Below are positions 53,302 through 62,312 of a DNA stretch of 62,312 nucleotides, in pieces. Made by a program: the position numbers and the translations under genes. Position 1 is the first letter of the stretch, and every line of letters starts with the position of its first letter. Origin of the DNA: Janthinobacterium sp. UMAB-56 (GTDB lineage: Bacteria > Pseudomonadota > Gammaproteobacteria > Burkholderiales > Burkholderiaceae_D); assembly GCF_900095265.1 (NCBI RefSeq), contig NZ_LT607652.1, positions 77,397 through 139,708 on the forward strand, written 5' to 3'. The notes beneath the pieces were generated by a model. That model was not told where the DNA came from. It made no database searches and saw only the letters and a program-made list of their open reading frames with translations.

Positions 53302-54180
53302 GTGACGCCTGACCTGGAACTGATCCACAAACCGATACACGAATCGTTTCGCGCGTGGGCGCACGGCTATCCGCACGCGGTGGCGAAATGGCATTTTCAT
53401 CCCGAGTACGAGCTGCACATCATCACCACGTCGACAGGGAAGTTCTTTGTCGGCGACCATATCGGCAGCTACGCGCCGGGCAACCTGGTGCTGACGGGGC
53501 CGAATTTGCCGCACAACTGGGTCAGCGAGCTGGCCGAAGGCGTGAGCTTGCCCGCACGCGACCTGGTGCTGCAATTTTCCAGCGACTTCATCGACCGCTG
53601 CGCGCTGCTGTTCCCGGAGATGGCGCCCCTGAAAAACCTGCTGGGCGAAGCCGGCAGGGGCTTGCAGTTTCCCGATGCGCTGGGCCTGCGCCTGGCGCCG
53701 CTGATGGCCGAGCTGACGACGGCGCAGGGGCCGCGCCGCGTGGAACTGTTCGCGCGGCTGTTCGGCGAGCTGTGTGACTGCCGCGAGCGGCGCCCGCTGG
53801 CCAGCGTGACGTACCTGGCGCAGGCGGGGCGCTACATGTCGTCGACCATCAACCTGGTGCTGGCCTACATCAAGCAAAACATCACCCTCGATTTCTGCGA
53901 GCAGGACGTGGCCGACGTGGCGGAAATGAATACCTTGAAATTCACGCGCTTCTTCCGCAAGCACACGGGCACCTCCTTCATTCATTACGTCAACCAGGAA
54001 CGCATCGCGCTCGCCTGCGACCTGCTGATGAACACGGACATGAAGGTGACCGACATCTGCTACCGCACGGGCTTTAACAATCTCTCCAATTTCAACCGCC
54101 AGTTCCTGGCGCACAAGCAGATGTCGCCGTCGAAGTTCCGCTCCTGCCTGCACCTGAACATGCCCGAGTCGTTCCCCTGA
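53302..54180 (+). CDS. AraC-family transcriptional regulator
   Basis: 292 residues. The N-terminal cupin-like domain contains HFHPEYELHIIT, the C-terminal AraC domain has two helix-turn-helix motifs (QDVADVAEMNTLKFTRFFRK and VTDICYRTGFNNLSNFNRQF). Located within the polyol operon between the ATPase and xylulokinase genes, it is the likely activator of that operon with the polyol as effector. Confidence 0.9.
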   Translation: MTPDLELIHKPIHESFRAWAHGYPHAVAKWHFHPEYELHIITTSTGKFFVGDHIGSYAPGNLVLTGPNLPHNWVSELAEGVSLPARDLVLQFSSDFIDRCALLFPEMAPLKNLLGEAGRGLQFPDALGLRLAPLMAELTTAQGPRRVELFARLFGELCDCRERRPLASVTYLAQAGRYMSSTINLVLAYIKQNITLDFCEQDVADVAEMNTLKFTRFFRKHTGTSFIHYVNQERIALACDLLMNTDMKVTDICYRTGFNNLSNFNRQFLAHKQMSPSKFRSCLHLNMPESFP

Positions 54181-54217
54181 CGGTCGGCTTCAACCACTTT
54201 TCATACATGGAATTATC

Positions 54218-55693
54218 GTGACATATCTCGGTATCGATATCGGCACCTCCGAAGTCAAGGCCATCCTCACCGATGACGCGCAAACCATCCTCGCCAGCAG
54301 CGGCGTGAGCCTGCGCGTGGCCAGCCCCCATCCCGGCTGGTCCGAGCAGAATCCCGAAGACTGGTGGCATGCCACCCTGGACGTGATCGCGGCCATCCGC
54401 AGCGCCCAGCCGGTGGCGTTTTCCGGCTTGCGCGGCATCGCCTTGTCGGGCCAGATGCATGGCGCGACCCTGCTCGACAAGCAGCAGCACGTGCTGCGCG
54501 CGGCCATCCTGTGGAACGATACGCGCGCGTTTGCCGAATGCGTGGAACTCGAAGCGCTGGTGCCAGAGTCGCGCGCCATCACGGGCAACCTGGCCATGCC
54601 CGGTTTCACGGCGCCCAAGCTGCTGTGGCTGCAAAAGTACGAGCCGTCGCTGTTCCGCGCCATTAGCAAGGTCTTGCTGCCCAAGGATTACGTGGCGCTG
54701 CGCCTGACGGGCGACTGTGTTTCCGACATGTCCGACGCGTCCGGCACCTTGTGGCTGGACGTGGCGAAACGCGACTGGTCCGAGCGCATGCTGGCCGCCA
54801 CGGGGCTGGGACGCGAGCATATGCCGCGCCTGGTTGAAGGCAGCCACGCGGCCGCGCAGGTGCGCCCGGCGCTGTGCCAGGAATGGGGTATCGCGCATGC
54901 GGTGCTGCTGGCAGGCGGCGCGGGGGATAACGCGGCCGCCGCCGTGGGCCTGGGCGTGGTGGAGCCGGGTGCCGGCCTGCTATCGCTGGGAACTTCGGGC
55001 GTGCTGTTCGCCGGCAGCGATGGCTACGCGCCCAATCCGGGCCAGGGCGTGCATGCGTTCTGCCATTGCCTGCCCGGGCGCTGGCACCAGATGAGCGTGA
55101 TCCTCAGCGCCGCGTCCAGCCTCAGTTGGGTGGCGCGGCTGACGCAGTCCCACGATATCGGCGCATTGGTAGCGCTGGCCGAAGGTGTCGAGGCGCGCAC
55201 GGCGCCGCTGTTCCTGCCTTACCTGAGCGGCGAGCGCACGCCGCACAACGACGCCACGGCACGCGGCGTGTTCTTCGGCCTGTCGACGGAACACGGTCAC
55301 GCGGAACTGGCCTACAGCGTGATGGAGGGCGTGGCCTTTGCCATGGCCGACGGCAATGCTGCCCTGCGCAGCGCCGGCACGCGGCTGGAAGAAGCGTCGT
55401 TCGTGGGCGGCGGCTCGCGCAGCCGCTTCTGGGCGCAGCTGTGCGCGAATGCGTCGGGCTTGAACGTGCTGCGCCACGACCATGGCGTGGCAGGCGGCAC
55501 CTTGGGCGCGGCGCGCCTGGCACAGATGGCGGTGACGGGCTTGCCGCCCGCGCAGCTGTGTACCCGCCCGCCCGTGCAGGAAACGGTGGCGCCGCAAGCG
55601 TCCGGCGTGCTCGATGAGCGCCTGGCGCGCTATCGGCGTTTGTATCCGCTGCTGCGCGAAGAGTTCGCGGGTGCTGCTGCGGCGGCGCGCTGA
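54218..55693 (+). CDS. xylB: Xylulokinase
   Basis: 491 residues, FGGY kinase fold. N-terminal phosphate-binding GIDIGTSEVKAI, substrate loop SGQMHGAT, catalytic region GGAGDNAAAAVGLGVV, and ATP-side SLGTSGVLFAGS. It phosphorylates D-xylulose with ATP to D-xylulose-5-phosphate for the pentose phosphate pathway. Its presence in the polyol ABC operon points to a pentitol substrate such as xylitol or D-arabitol. Confidence 0.92.
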   Translation: MTYLGIDIGTSEVKAILTDDAQTILASSGVSLRVASPHPGWSEQNPEDWWHATLDVIAAIRSAQPVAFSGLRGIALSGQMHGATLLDKQQHVLRAAILWNDTRAFAECVELEALVPESRAITGNLAMPGFTAPKLLWLQKYEPSLFRAISKVLLPKDYVALRLTGDCVSDMSDASGTLWLDVAKRDWSERMLAATGLGREHMPRLVEGSHAAAQVRPALCQEWGIAHAVLLAGGAGDNAAAAVGLGVVEPGAGLLSLGTSGVLFAGSDGYAPNPGQGVHAFCHCLPGRWHQMSVILSAASSLSWVARLTQSHDIGALVALAEGVEARTAPLFLPYLSGERTPHNDATARGVFFGLSTEHGHAELAYSVMEGVAFAMADGNAALRSAGTRLEEASFVGGGSRSRFWAQLCANASGLNVLRHDHGVAGGTLGAARLAQMAVTGLPPAQLCTRPPVQETVAPQASGVLDERLARYRRLYPLLREEFAGAAAAAR

Positions 55694-55919
55694 CGCCACC
55701 GGCAAGATTGCCTGCCTGATCATGCTGCGGGCGCCGCAGTATGGCCAGGAAGTCAATCTTTTCGTGTAATTTGTTGTTTCTATGTTGAAAGTGTTTCGCT
55801 ATAGAAAGTGCTGCTTGGTTTTTCACGGGGCGCGCTGCATGATTTCTCCATTTGGTGAGAATTGGATAGTTTTGGCGGCGCCTTTGTTGCCATCCTGTTC
55901 TTACCGCAGGGAGAAATAC

Positions 55920-57548
55920 ATGCAACTCGCGAATCTGAAAATCTCCGTCCGACTGGGTCTGTTGGGCGCCTTCTTTTTTCTTGCGCTGGTGTTCGTTGGC
56001 GCGCGCGGCTGGAGCGCGCTCGACGCGGCCAGTGCGCGCAGCACGGACGCCATGCAACGCGCCGTGGCCCTGACGGAAGCGGTGGATGCGGCGCGCAGCG
56101 CGCAGGTTGAATTCAAGATTCAGGTGCAGGAATGGAAAAACATCCTGCTGCGCGGCGGCGATGCGGCCGCTTTCCAGCGCTACCGCGAAGCCTTCGTCAC
56201 CAGCGGCGCGCAGACGCGCAAGGAATTGCAATGCCTGCAGTCTATGATGGGGGCGCTGAAGCTCGACCCGGCGCCTGTGGAGCAGGCGCTGCGGGCGCAC
56301 GATGCACTGGGCGTGAGCTACCTGGCGGCGCTGCAAAAGTATGATGGCGCGCGCGCCGACAGCGCCCAGACCGTCGATGCGCTGGTCAAGGGCATGGACC
56401 GCGAACCGACGCGCCAGATCGACGCCATCGTAGCCATCATCGGCAAGCAGTCGCACGGACTGATGGCGCAGATGAAGGAGCAGGACGCGGCCGCGCACCG
56501 CAGCGCCAGCATCGCCATGCTGGCCACCGTGCTGCTGACCCTGGTCGTCGGCAGCGCCACCGTATGGTGGCTGAGCCGCAGCATCACCGTGCCGCTGGGC
56601 GCGGCCGTCGGCATCGCCCAGCAGGTGGCGGCAGGCGACTTGCGCGCCGTGGTGGCCGACAGCAGCCGCGATGAAATCGGCGATCTGCTGCGCGCTTTAA
56701 AAGCGATGAGCGGCAATCTGGCCGCCATCGTGGGACGGGTGCGCGCCGGCACGGACGCCATCGCCACGGCGTCCGGTGAAATTGCCAGCGGCAACATGGA
56801 CCTGTCTTCGCGCACGGAAGAGCAGGCCAGCTCGCTGGAAGAAACGGCCGCCTCGATGATCGAGCTGACGTCCACCGTGCGGCAGAATAACGAGAACGCC
56901 GACCAGGCGCGCCAGCTGGCCGGCGGCGCGTCCGACGTGGCGCAGCGGGGCGGTGCAGCCGTGGCGCAGGTGGTGCAGACCATGAGCCATATCAATGCAT
57001 CGTCGAAGCGCATCGTCGACATCATCGCCGTCATCGACGGCATCGCCTTCCAGACGAATATCCTGGCCCTGAATGCGGCCGTGGAAGCGGCGCGCGCGGG
57101 CGAGCAGGGACGCGGTTTTGCCGTCGTGGCAACCGAGGTGCGCAGCCTGGCGCACCGCTCCGCCGCAGCGGCCATGGAAATCAAGCAGCTGATCGGGGAA
57201 TCCGTGCGCACGGTGGAAGAGGGCAGCGTGCTGGCCGGCCAGGCAGGGCGCACGATGGATGAGGTGGTGAGCAGCGTGCAGCGCGTCAACGCCATCATCG
57301 GCGAGATTGCCGTGGCCAGCGTGGAGCAGCGCGACGGCATCGAGCAGATCAGCATCGCCATCAGCCAGATGGATGGCGTGACGCAGCAGAACGCGGCCCT
57401 GGTGGAGCAGGCTGCCGCCGCCGCAGATGCACTGCAGCAGCAGGCGGCCAGCCTGGCCGACGCCGTCAGCATCTTCAAGCTGCACGGGGCGCCCGGCGCG
57501 GCCGTACCGGTAGAGGCCGCGCTGGCGCGGACGCTGTCGCTGGCCTGA
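55920..57548 (+). CDS. Methyl-accepting chemotaxis protein
   Basis: 542 residues from the ATG at 55920 (AGGGAG ribosome site). A short cytoplasmic start, membrane segment about 10-30, a periplasmic four-helix-bundle sensor of about 160 residues, second membrane segment about 195-215, HAMP ([20 protein letters not shown]) and signalling hairpin with the [20 protein letters not shown] tip. Close downstream of the polyol operon, it may sense the same substrate, but that is only proximity. No CheR-docking pentapeptide. Confidence 0.92.
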   Translation: MQLANLKISVRLGLLGAFFFLALVFVGARGWSALDAASARSTDAMQRAVALTEAVDAARSAQVEFKIQVQEWKNILLRGGDAAAFQRYREAFVTSGAQTRKELQCLQSMMGALKLDPAPVEQALRAHDALGVSYLAALQKYDGARADSAQTVDALVKGMDREPTRQIDAIVAIIGKQSHGLMAQMKEQDAAAHRSASIAMLATVLLTLVVGSATVWWLSRSITVPLGAAVGIAQQVAAGDLRAVVADSSRDEIGDLLRALKAMSGNLAAIVGRVRAGTDAIATASGEIASGNMDLSSRTEEQASSLEETAASMIELTSTVRQNNENADQARQLAGGASDVAQRGGAAVAQVVQTMSHINASSKRIVDIIAVIDGIAFQTNILALNAAVEAARAGEQGRGFAVVATEVRSLAHRSAAAAMEIKQLIGESVRTVEEGSVLAGQAGRTMDEVVSSVQRVNAIIGEIAVASVEQRDGIEQISIAISQMDGVTQQNAALVEQAAAAADALQQQAASLADAVSIFKLHGAPGAAVPVEAALARTLSLA

Positions 57549-57562
57549 AGCAGGCTTGGAAC

Positions 57563-57590
57563 GCGCCGCTTGACACCAGTCAAGCGGCGC
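57563..57590 (+). terminator. Strong hairpin after the chemoreceptor gene
   Basis: A perfect 11-bp inverted repeat, GCGCCGCTTGA / TCAAGCGGCGC with a 6-base loop, begins 14 bases after the stop. No T-run follows, so it acts either as an atypical terminator or as a stable 3' end. Confidence 0.6.
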
Positions 57591-57716
57591 CCGATCAGGC
57601 AAACATCGCGCCGAAATTCTTATACTATTTCCTTTCCGCATGTATCTGCGCCCGGCCGCATGGCGCGCGTTGCAAAGGAAAACCATGTTTCCCATTTTCC
57701 GCCTGCCGGGTGACGC

Positions 57717-59489
57717 ATGACGGCGCTGCTGCTGGCATTGTGCCTGACCCTCACCCTGGCCGTGATGCTGAGCGTGCTGCTGGCCTGCCAGTGGCAGGCG
57801 GCGCAGGCGCAGCGTATGGCAGATGCGCTGGCGCTGCTGCATGCCTTGCCGGCGGCCGTCATCGGCACCGACCGCGATGGCGTGGTGCGGTACCTGAATC
57901 CCCGCGCCAGCGCCATGGGCGGGCGGCTGGGCGACGATGGCCTGGGCCAGCCCGTGACGCAGCTGCTGCCGCTGTTCCATGACGGTATGCCCATCGATGC
58001 GGCGCGCCAGGTGCGCGACTGCATGGCGCGCCAGGAAGTGCTGGAGGTGGTGCGCGGCGCCGTGCTGCTGCGCCATTTCGATGGCAAGCGCATCGACGTG
58101 CAGTACAGCTGCGCGCCGCTGGCGCAGGGCGGCGCGGTGCTGCTGCTGCACGATGTGTCGGCGCGCCGGCGCGCCGAGCAGCAGCTGGAATTCATCGCCC
58201 ACCACGATGGCTTGACGGGGCTGCCGAATCGCCTGCATTTCCAGATCCGCTTCGAGCACGGCATTGCTTACGCGCGCCGCCACCAGGGTTTGCTGGCGGT
58301 ACTGTTCGTCGACATCGACCGCTTCAAATCCATCAACGACAGCCTGGGGCACGACGTGGGCGACCAGGTGCTGACGGAGTTCGCGCGCCGGGTGCAGCAG
58401 TGCGTGCGCAAGGTCGATACGGTGGCGCGCCAGGGCGGCGACGAATTCATCATCCTGCTGACGGAATTGCGCACGGCGCACGATGCCGAGCGGGTGGCCG
58501 AGAAAATCGTCGGCGCCATCGCCGCGCCCTTCGTCATCGGCGAATACAGCCTGTCGGTGGCGGCCAGCGTGGGCATGGCCCTGTACCCGGATGACGACGA
58601 CGACGTCAATGCGCTGATCGAAAAGGCCGACCTGGCCATGTATGCGGCCAAGCGCCACGCGCCCGGTACCTGCCTGCGTTACGCGCCGCGCATGCAGACA
58701 CAGTCGTATTCGCGCACCATCCTCGAGACGGCGCTGCGCCACGCACTCGAACGCCAGGAGTTCGTGCTGTACTACCAGCCGCGCATGGACTTGAAGACGC
58801 GCAGGATCACGGGCGTGAAGGCGCTGCTGCGCTGGAAGCACCTGGAGCTGGGCCTGATGATGCCGCTCGATTTCTTGCCGGTGCTGGAAGAAAGTGCCTT
58901 GATCCTGCCGGTGGGGGCGTGGGTGATGGCCACGGCGGTGGAACAGGCGCGCAGCTGGATCGCGCAGGGGCAGATGCTGACGGTGTCCGTCAGTCTGTCG
59001 GCGCGCCAGTTTTACCAGCGCGATATCGCGCGCAATGTCGCCGCCGCGCTGGAGGCGGCCGGCGTGCCGGGGCATTGCATCGAGCTGGAAATCGCCGCCG
59101 GCATCTTGATCGAGCGCAACCAGAACTGCGAACTGATATTGCGCCAGTTCCGCCAGTTGGGCATGGAGATCGCCATCAGCGATTTCGGCACGGGCGACGC
59201 ATCGTTCAACTACCTGAAACGCTTTCCCACGGATGCCGTGAAGATCGAAAAGTGCTTCGTCGACGACCTGGGCAAGCCTGGCGGCGACGGCGCCATGGTG
59301 CGCGCCATCGTGGCGATGGCGCGCACGCTCGGATTGCGCAGCATCGCTGGCGGCGTGGAAAGCGGCGAGCAGCTGGAACTGCTGGCCGAGATGGGCTGCG
59401 ACGAGGCGTTTGGCTACTACCTGGGCCACGCCATGGCGCCCGAGGATATCGAGGTGCTGCTCAAAAGTAGTGAAGTCATTCAGAACTGA
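57717..59489 (+). CDS. PAS-GGDEF-EAL protein with degenerate EAL domain
   Basis: 590 residues: one N-terminal membrane helix (about 3-25), a PAS-like sensor (about 35-150), an intact GGDEF domain (G240-F244) with I-site R231-x-x-D234, then an EAL domain (about 335-590). The EAL motif is K368-A-L, and other metal ligands are replaced (S426, A461, S488, G545), so phosphodiesterase activity is not expected. It likely makes c-di-GMP, or the EAL fold serves as a c-di-GMP-free scaffold. It converges with the siderophore receptor gene (10-bp overlap). Confidence 0.88.
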   Translation: MTALLLALCLTLTLAVMLSVLLACQWQAAQAQRMADALALLHALPAAVIGTDRDGVVRYLNPRASAMGGRLGDDGLGQPVTQLLPLFHDGMPIDAARQVRDCMARQEVLEVVRGAVLLRHFDGKRIDVQYSCAPLAQGGAVLLLHDVSARRRAEQQLEFIAHHDGLTGLPNRLHFQIRFEHGIAYARRHQGLLAVLFVDIDRFKSINDSLGHDVGDQVLTEFARRVQQCVRKVDTVARQGGDEFIILLTELRTAHDAERVAEKIVGAIAAPFVIGEYSLSVAASVGMALYPDDDDDVNALIEKADLAMYAAKRHAPGTCLRYAPRMQTQSYSRTILETALRHALERQEFVLYYQPRMDLKTRRITGVKALLRWKHLELGLMMPLDFLPVLEESALILPVGAWVMATAVEQARSWIAQGQMLTVSVSLSARQFYQRDIARNVAAALEAAGVPGHCIELEIAAGILIERNQNCELILRQFRQLGMEIAISDFGTGDASFNYLKRFPTDAVKIEKCFVDDLGKPGGDGAMVRAIVAMARTLGLRSIAGGVESGEQLELLAEMGCDEAFGYYLGHAMAPEDIEVLLKSSEVIQN

Positions 59490-61930
59490 TAGCGCAGCGA
59501 CAGCATGGCGTTGCGCGGATCGCCGTAGTAGCCGCCCATGCCCGTCGAGTAGTACTTCTTGTCGAAGACGTTATTCACGTTCAGGGTCGCCACCAGCTGC
59601 GCACTGACCTGGTACTGGGCCAGCAGTCCCGCCACCGCATACGCCTTTTGCGTGAAGCGTTCGCCATTCGGCCCGCGGTCATCCATGTAGATATCGCTCT
59701 GCCAGTTCACGCCGCCGCCCAGCACCAGGCCAGGCACGCCCTGCGCCAGGCGCCAGGTGGTCCACAGCTTGGCCATGCCCTGCGGCTGGCTGGTCTGGAT
59801 GCGCGCGCCGGCCGCATTGCGGATGCGGCTATAGGCATAGCTGGCCGTCAGCTGCCAGTCTGGACGCAGCTGGCCCGATACTTCCGCTTCGACGCCGCGC
59901 GTGGTGGCGCCCTTGACCGTGTGGTAGGCGTAGGAACCGCCGCCCGTGCCGATGATCCAGACATTGCCCGGATCGGCTTCGGCCAGGTTTTCCTGCTTCA
60001 GCTGGAAGACGGCGGCGCTGGTGGTGAGCTTGCCGCCGAAGAATTCGCCCTTGGCGCCCACTTCGTAGTTCTTGCCTTCCAGCGGCGCCAGGAAGCGGCT
60101 GTTGACGTCGCGCTGGCTTTGCGGCGTGAAGATGCTGGTGTAGCTGGCGTAGGCCGACCATTGCCGGCCCAGGTCGTAGACGAGGCCCGCATACGGCGTG
60201 ATCTTGCCGTTTTCGCGCATCGCATCGTACAGGTCCGCGTCATTGAAATAATCGCTGCGGATATCGCGCTTCCAGTACGACAGGCGCGCACCAAAAATCA
60301 CCGACAGCGCGTCCGTCGGGCGCAGGCGCAGGGTCGAATACAGGCCGCTTTCTCGTTCCTTGTCGTATGAACTGCCCAGGCGCGTGCCGCTGTAGTCGGG
60401 CACCGGCATGGCGCCATTCCAGGCGTGGATATCCGGCACCGTGTAGTCATAGCCATCGAGGCGCCAGCCCGGATAGATGGGGCTATTTGTCTTGAGTTCC
60501 GAGGTGCTTACGCCCAGCACCAGTTCATGCTGGCGGCCGAAGGCCTGGAACGGGCCGCTGACATAGGCGTCGAGCGAGGTCTGTTGCGGCTTGCTGTGCC
60601 AGTTGGCCAGCCACAGCCGCATGCCGCCGCCCGTCACGCGGTCAGGGTAGCCATTGCCGGAAAAACCCTGCAAGGCATCGTACTGGTTGCTGCTGCGGCT
60701 GACGGCCACCTTGGCGATCCAGTCGTTGTCGAAATAGTGGTCGAGCGTGGCGAACAGCATGCTTTGTTCGCGCTCGTACGTGCTCCACGCGGCCGTGCCG
60801 TTCATCGAGCGGGGGAAGCGGGTCTGCGCGCCGTCGGCATAGAACATGGGGAAGTCGCGGCCCGCGCCCTTGAGCTTTTCGTTCTGGTAGTTGATGCCGG
60901 CGCTGAGCACTGTCGATGGCGTCAGGTCCGCTTCGACGATGGCGTACAGCACGTTCTTTTTCTGCTGGTAGCGGTCGATGAACGAGCGCTGGTCTTCATG
61001 CGCTGCGACGAGGCGCGCGCGCACCTTGCCGTCTGCCGTCAATGGCGTCGAGACATCGCCTTCGATGCGGTAACGGTCCCATGATCCCATCTGCGCGCCG
61101 GCCGTGGCGGCAAAGCTGCGGCCCGGACGCTTGCGCACCAGGTTGACGGCCGCCGACGGGCTGCCCGTGCCGCTGATCAGTCCCGTGGCGCCGCGGATGA
61201 TTTCGACGCGGTCGTAGATGGCCATGTCATAGGTGCGCGCTTCCAGGTTCTTGCTGGTCGGGATGCCATCGAACATGTATGACGTTACTTCAAATCCGCG
61301 TGAAAACACCTGGTCGTATTCGCGCGTGCTCGACGAATGGTCAACCGTGATGCCGGGCGCCTGTAGCAGCACATCCTGCAAGGTACGCAAGCCCTGGTCG
61401 TCGATCTGCTGGCGCGTGATGACGCTGACGGCTTGCGGCGTTTCGCGCAGCGACAGGTTCAAACGCGTGGCGCTGGTCAGGCCCGCGTAACCGCGCTTGC
61501 CTTCCGTGGTGCCGTCGCGCAGGGCGCTGGAACTGACGGCCACTTCGCCCAGGGTGGCGGCAATCGGCGCGCCGGTCGATGCAGTGCCCGCTTTGCGCAG
61601 CACGTAGCTGCGCTCCCCGCTGGGCAGTGCAGCGAGGCCCGTGCCGGCCAGCAGGCGGGCCAGTGCCTGCGGCACCGTGTAGCTGCCGCTCAAGCCTGGC
61701 GTGCGCACGCCTTGCAGCAGTTCTGCCGCCGCGCCCACGCTGACTTTTGCCTCGATGGCAAAGCTGGCGATGGCGGCTGACAGCTCGCCCGGCGGCACGC
61801 TGAAGCCGATTTGCGTGCTGGCTGGGGCGGTGTCGGAAGCTGCCGCCATGGCCGGCCCCTGCGCCAGCGACAGCAGGATCACGGCGCTGCCGACGGCGCG
61901 CGCGAGGGGAGTCAAACGGGGTGGGTGCAT
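59480..61930 (-). CDS. TonB-dependent siderophore receptor with STN signalling domain
   Basis: 816 residues from the ATG at 61930. After a signal peptide (about 1-29) comes an STN domain (about 40-90: FSVPPGELSAAIASFAIEAK), which talks to a FecR anti-sigma factor, then a plug (VSVITRQQIDDQGLRTLQDV) and a barrel ending in YQF. The ligand is likely a ferric siderophore. A FecR-like gene lies immediately upstream and reads in the same direction, the typical FecIRA order; the sigma factor is expected outside the window. Confidence 0.9.
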   Translation of the reverse strand: MHPPRLTPLARAVGSAVILLSLAQGPAMAAASDTAPASTQIGFSVPPGELSAAIASFAIEAKVSVGAAAELLQGVRTPGLSGSYTVPQALARLLAGTGLAALPSGERSYVLRKAGTASTGAPIAATLGEVAVSSSALRDGTTEGKRGYAGLTSATRLNLSLRETPQAVSVITRQQIDDQGLRTLQDVLLQAPGITVDHSSSTREYDQVFSRGFEVTSYMFDGIPTSKNLEARTYDMAIYDRVEIIRGATGLISGTGSPSAAVNLVRKRPGRSFAATAGAQMGSWDRYRIEGDVSTPLTADGKVRARLVAAHEDQRSFIDRYQQKKNVLYAIVEADLTPSTVLSAGINYQNEKLKGAGRDFPMFYADGAQTRFPRSMNGTAAWSTYEREQSMLFATLDHYFDNDWIAKVAVSRSSNQYDALQGFSGNGYPDRVTGGGMRLWLANWHSKPQQTSLDAYVSGPFQAFGRQHELVLGVSTSELKTNSPIYPGWRLDGYDYTVPDIHAWNGAMPVPDYSGTRLGSSYDKERESGLYSTLRLRPTDALSVIFGARLSYWKRDIRSDYFNDADLYDAMRENGKITPYAGLVYDLGRQWSAYASYTSIFTPQSQRDVNSRFLAPLEGKNYEVGAKGEFFGGKLTTSAAVFQLKQENLAEADPGNVWIIGTGGGSYAYHTVKGATTRGVEAEVSGQLRPDWQLTASYAYSRIRNAAGARIQTSQPQGMAKLWTTWRLAQGVPGLVLGGGVNWQSDIYMDDRGPNGERFTQKAYAVAGLLAQYQVSAQLVATLNVNNVFDKKYYSTGMGGYYGDPRNAMLSLRYQF

Positions 61931-62034
61931 GGTCTGGCCTTTCCGGTGGAGTGTGGTTGAAGAGAGCGTTGCAAAATATCGTTGCAATACTCACAGGACA
62001 GGCCATGCTGAAAAAAAGGGCCAACTTTTATAAA

Positions 62035-62312
62035 CTATTTTTTGCGGGCCGTGAGGGTGACCCAGTATTGGCTGCGGTATAGCACGTCGATGGGCAGCAT
62101 GCGCGCCAGGCTTTCCAGCACGGTGTCCGTGTCGTCGAGCTGGAAGGCGCCCGTCAGGCGCAAGCCCGCCACTTGCGGCTCCACGCGCAGCAGGCCGGGG
62201 CGGTAGCGTGACAGCTCAAAGGCGAACGCATCGAGGCGCATGTCCTGCGCGACCAGCATGCCGCGCGCCCACGCATCGGCTTGCGGCGGCGCCGGCGCGG
62301 GCAGGCTGGCGT
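62035..62312 (-). CDS. FecR-like anti-sigma regulator, C-terminal part (cut by window edge)
   Basis: The visible part holds 92 codons and is the periplasmic C-terminus of FecR: WARGMLVAQDMRLDAFAFEL then SRYRPGLLRVEP. It receives the signal from the STN domain of the receptor and controls an ECF sigma factor. The N-terminus is outside the window. The receptor gene starts 104 bases downstream. Confidence 0.82.
   Translation of the reverse strand, partial: ASLPAPAPPQADAWARGMLVAQDMRLDAFAFELSRYRPGLLRVEPQVAGLRLTGAFQLDDTDTVLESLARMLPIDVLYRSQYWVTLTARKK

Noticed and set aside
56697..59429. Long open frame (910 residues) on the minus strand
   Set aside because: It is antisense to the chemoreceptor and GGDEF-EAL genes, with the same biased composition and no domain.
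1..62312. Looked for CRISPR arrays, insertion-sequence ends, tRNA and rRNA genes
   Set aside because: No regularly spaced repeats, transposase-like proteins or RNA-gene motifs were seen by eye.

Overview
The window looks like chromosome of a high-GC betaproteobacterium, most likely Oxalobacteraceae (Janthinobacterium/Massilia/Duganella type). This is inferred from protein flavour and codon use: NodT/HlyD-type pumps, a phasin with an Ala/Lys/Pro tail, many c-di-GMP and chemotaxis proteins, and TonB receptors. No rRNA, tRNA, CRISPR array, insertion sequence or prophage was seen. Both ends cut genes: katE on the left and a fecR-like gene on the right.

Layout. 1-5.3 kb: 3' end of a large catalase, then an MFS/HlyD/NodT tripartite pump operon. 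5.4-7.1 kb: a membrane-anchored TPR protein and a lipoprotein. 7.3-13.7 kb (minus): a TetR-NodT-adaptor-RND pump operon with a palindromic operator in front. 14-16.2 kb: a response-regulator/histidine-kinase hybrid and an Fe(II)/2OG dioxygenase. 16.3-21.2 kb (minus): M1 metallopeptidase, DUF6702 protein and TonB receptor in one operon. 21.4-27.6 kb: an OhrR-like repressor, an aldo/keto reductase with divergent LysR gene, a PhyH dioxygenase plus TIM-barrel isomerase pair with divergent LysR gene, and an M29-like protein. 27.9-29.5 kb: two genes of unknown function. 29.6-33.2 kb: a phosphoesterase/phospholipase C lipoprotein and a divergent dihaem peroxidase, with Pho-box-like repeats between them. 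33.3-42.3 kb: a small helical lipoprotein, a TPR-GGDEF protein, a chemoreceptor, an MdlAB-type heterodimeric ABC exporter and a phasin. 42.7-45.1 kb: cytosine deaminase and two GNAT acetyltransferases.

45.1-47.8 kb is visibly more AT-rich and is an acquired restriction-modification island: an Eco29kI-family GIY-YIG endonuclease convergent with a C5-cytosine methyltransferase, followed by the remnant of a vsr mismatch-repair gene.

48-55.7 kb is a polyol uptake and catabolism operon: binding protein, two permeases, sorbitol/xylitol-type dehydrogenase, ATPase, AraC regulator and xylulokinase. The likely route is polyol import, oxidation to D-xylulose and phosphorylation to xylulose-5-phosphate. 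55.9-59.5 kb holds a second chemoreceptor and a PAS-GGDEF-EAL protein whose EAL domain has lost almost all metal ligands. 59.5-62.3 kb holds an STN-containing TonB siderophore receptor and a FecR-like anti-sigma factor.

The observations most worth following are the DUF6702 protein, which should have a histidine as its mature N-terminus, in an operon with an M1 peptidase and a TonB receptor; the stripped EAL domain; the restriction-modification island with its vsr fossil; the Pho-box-like repeats; and the phasin with a histone-like tail.
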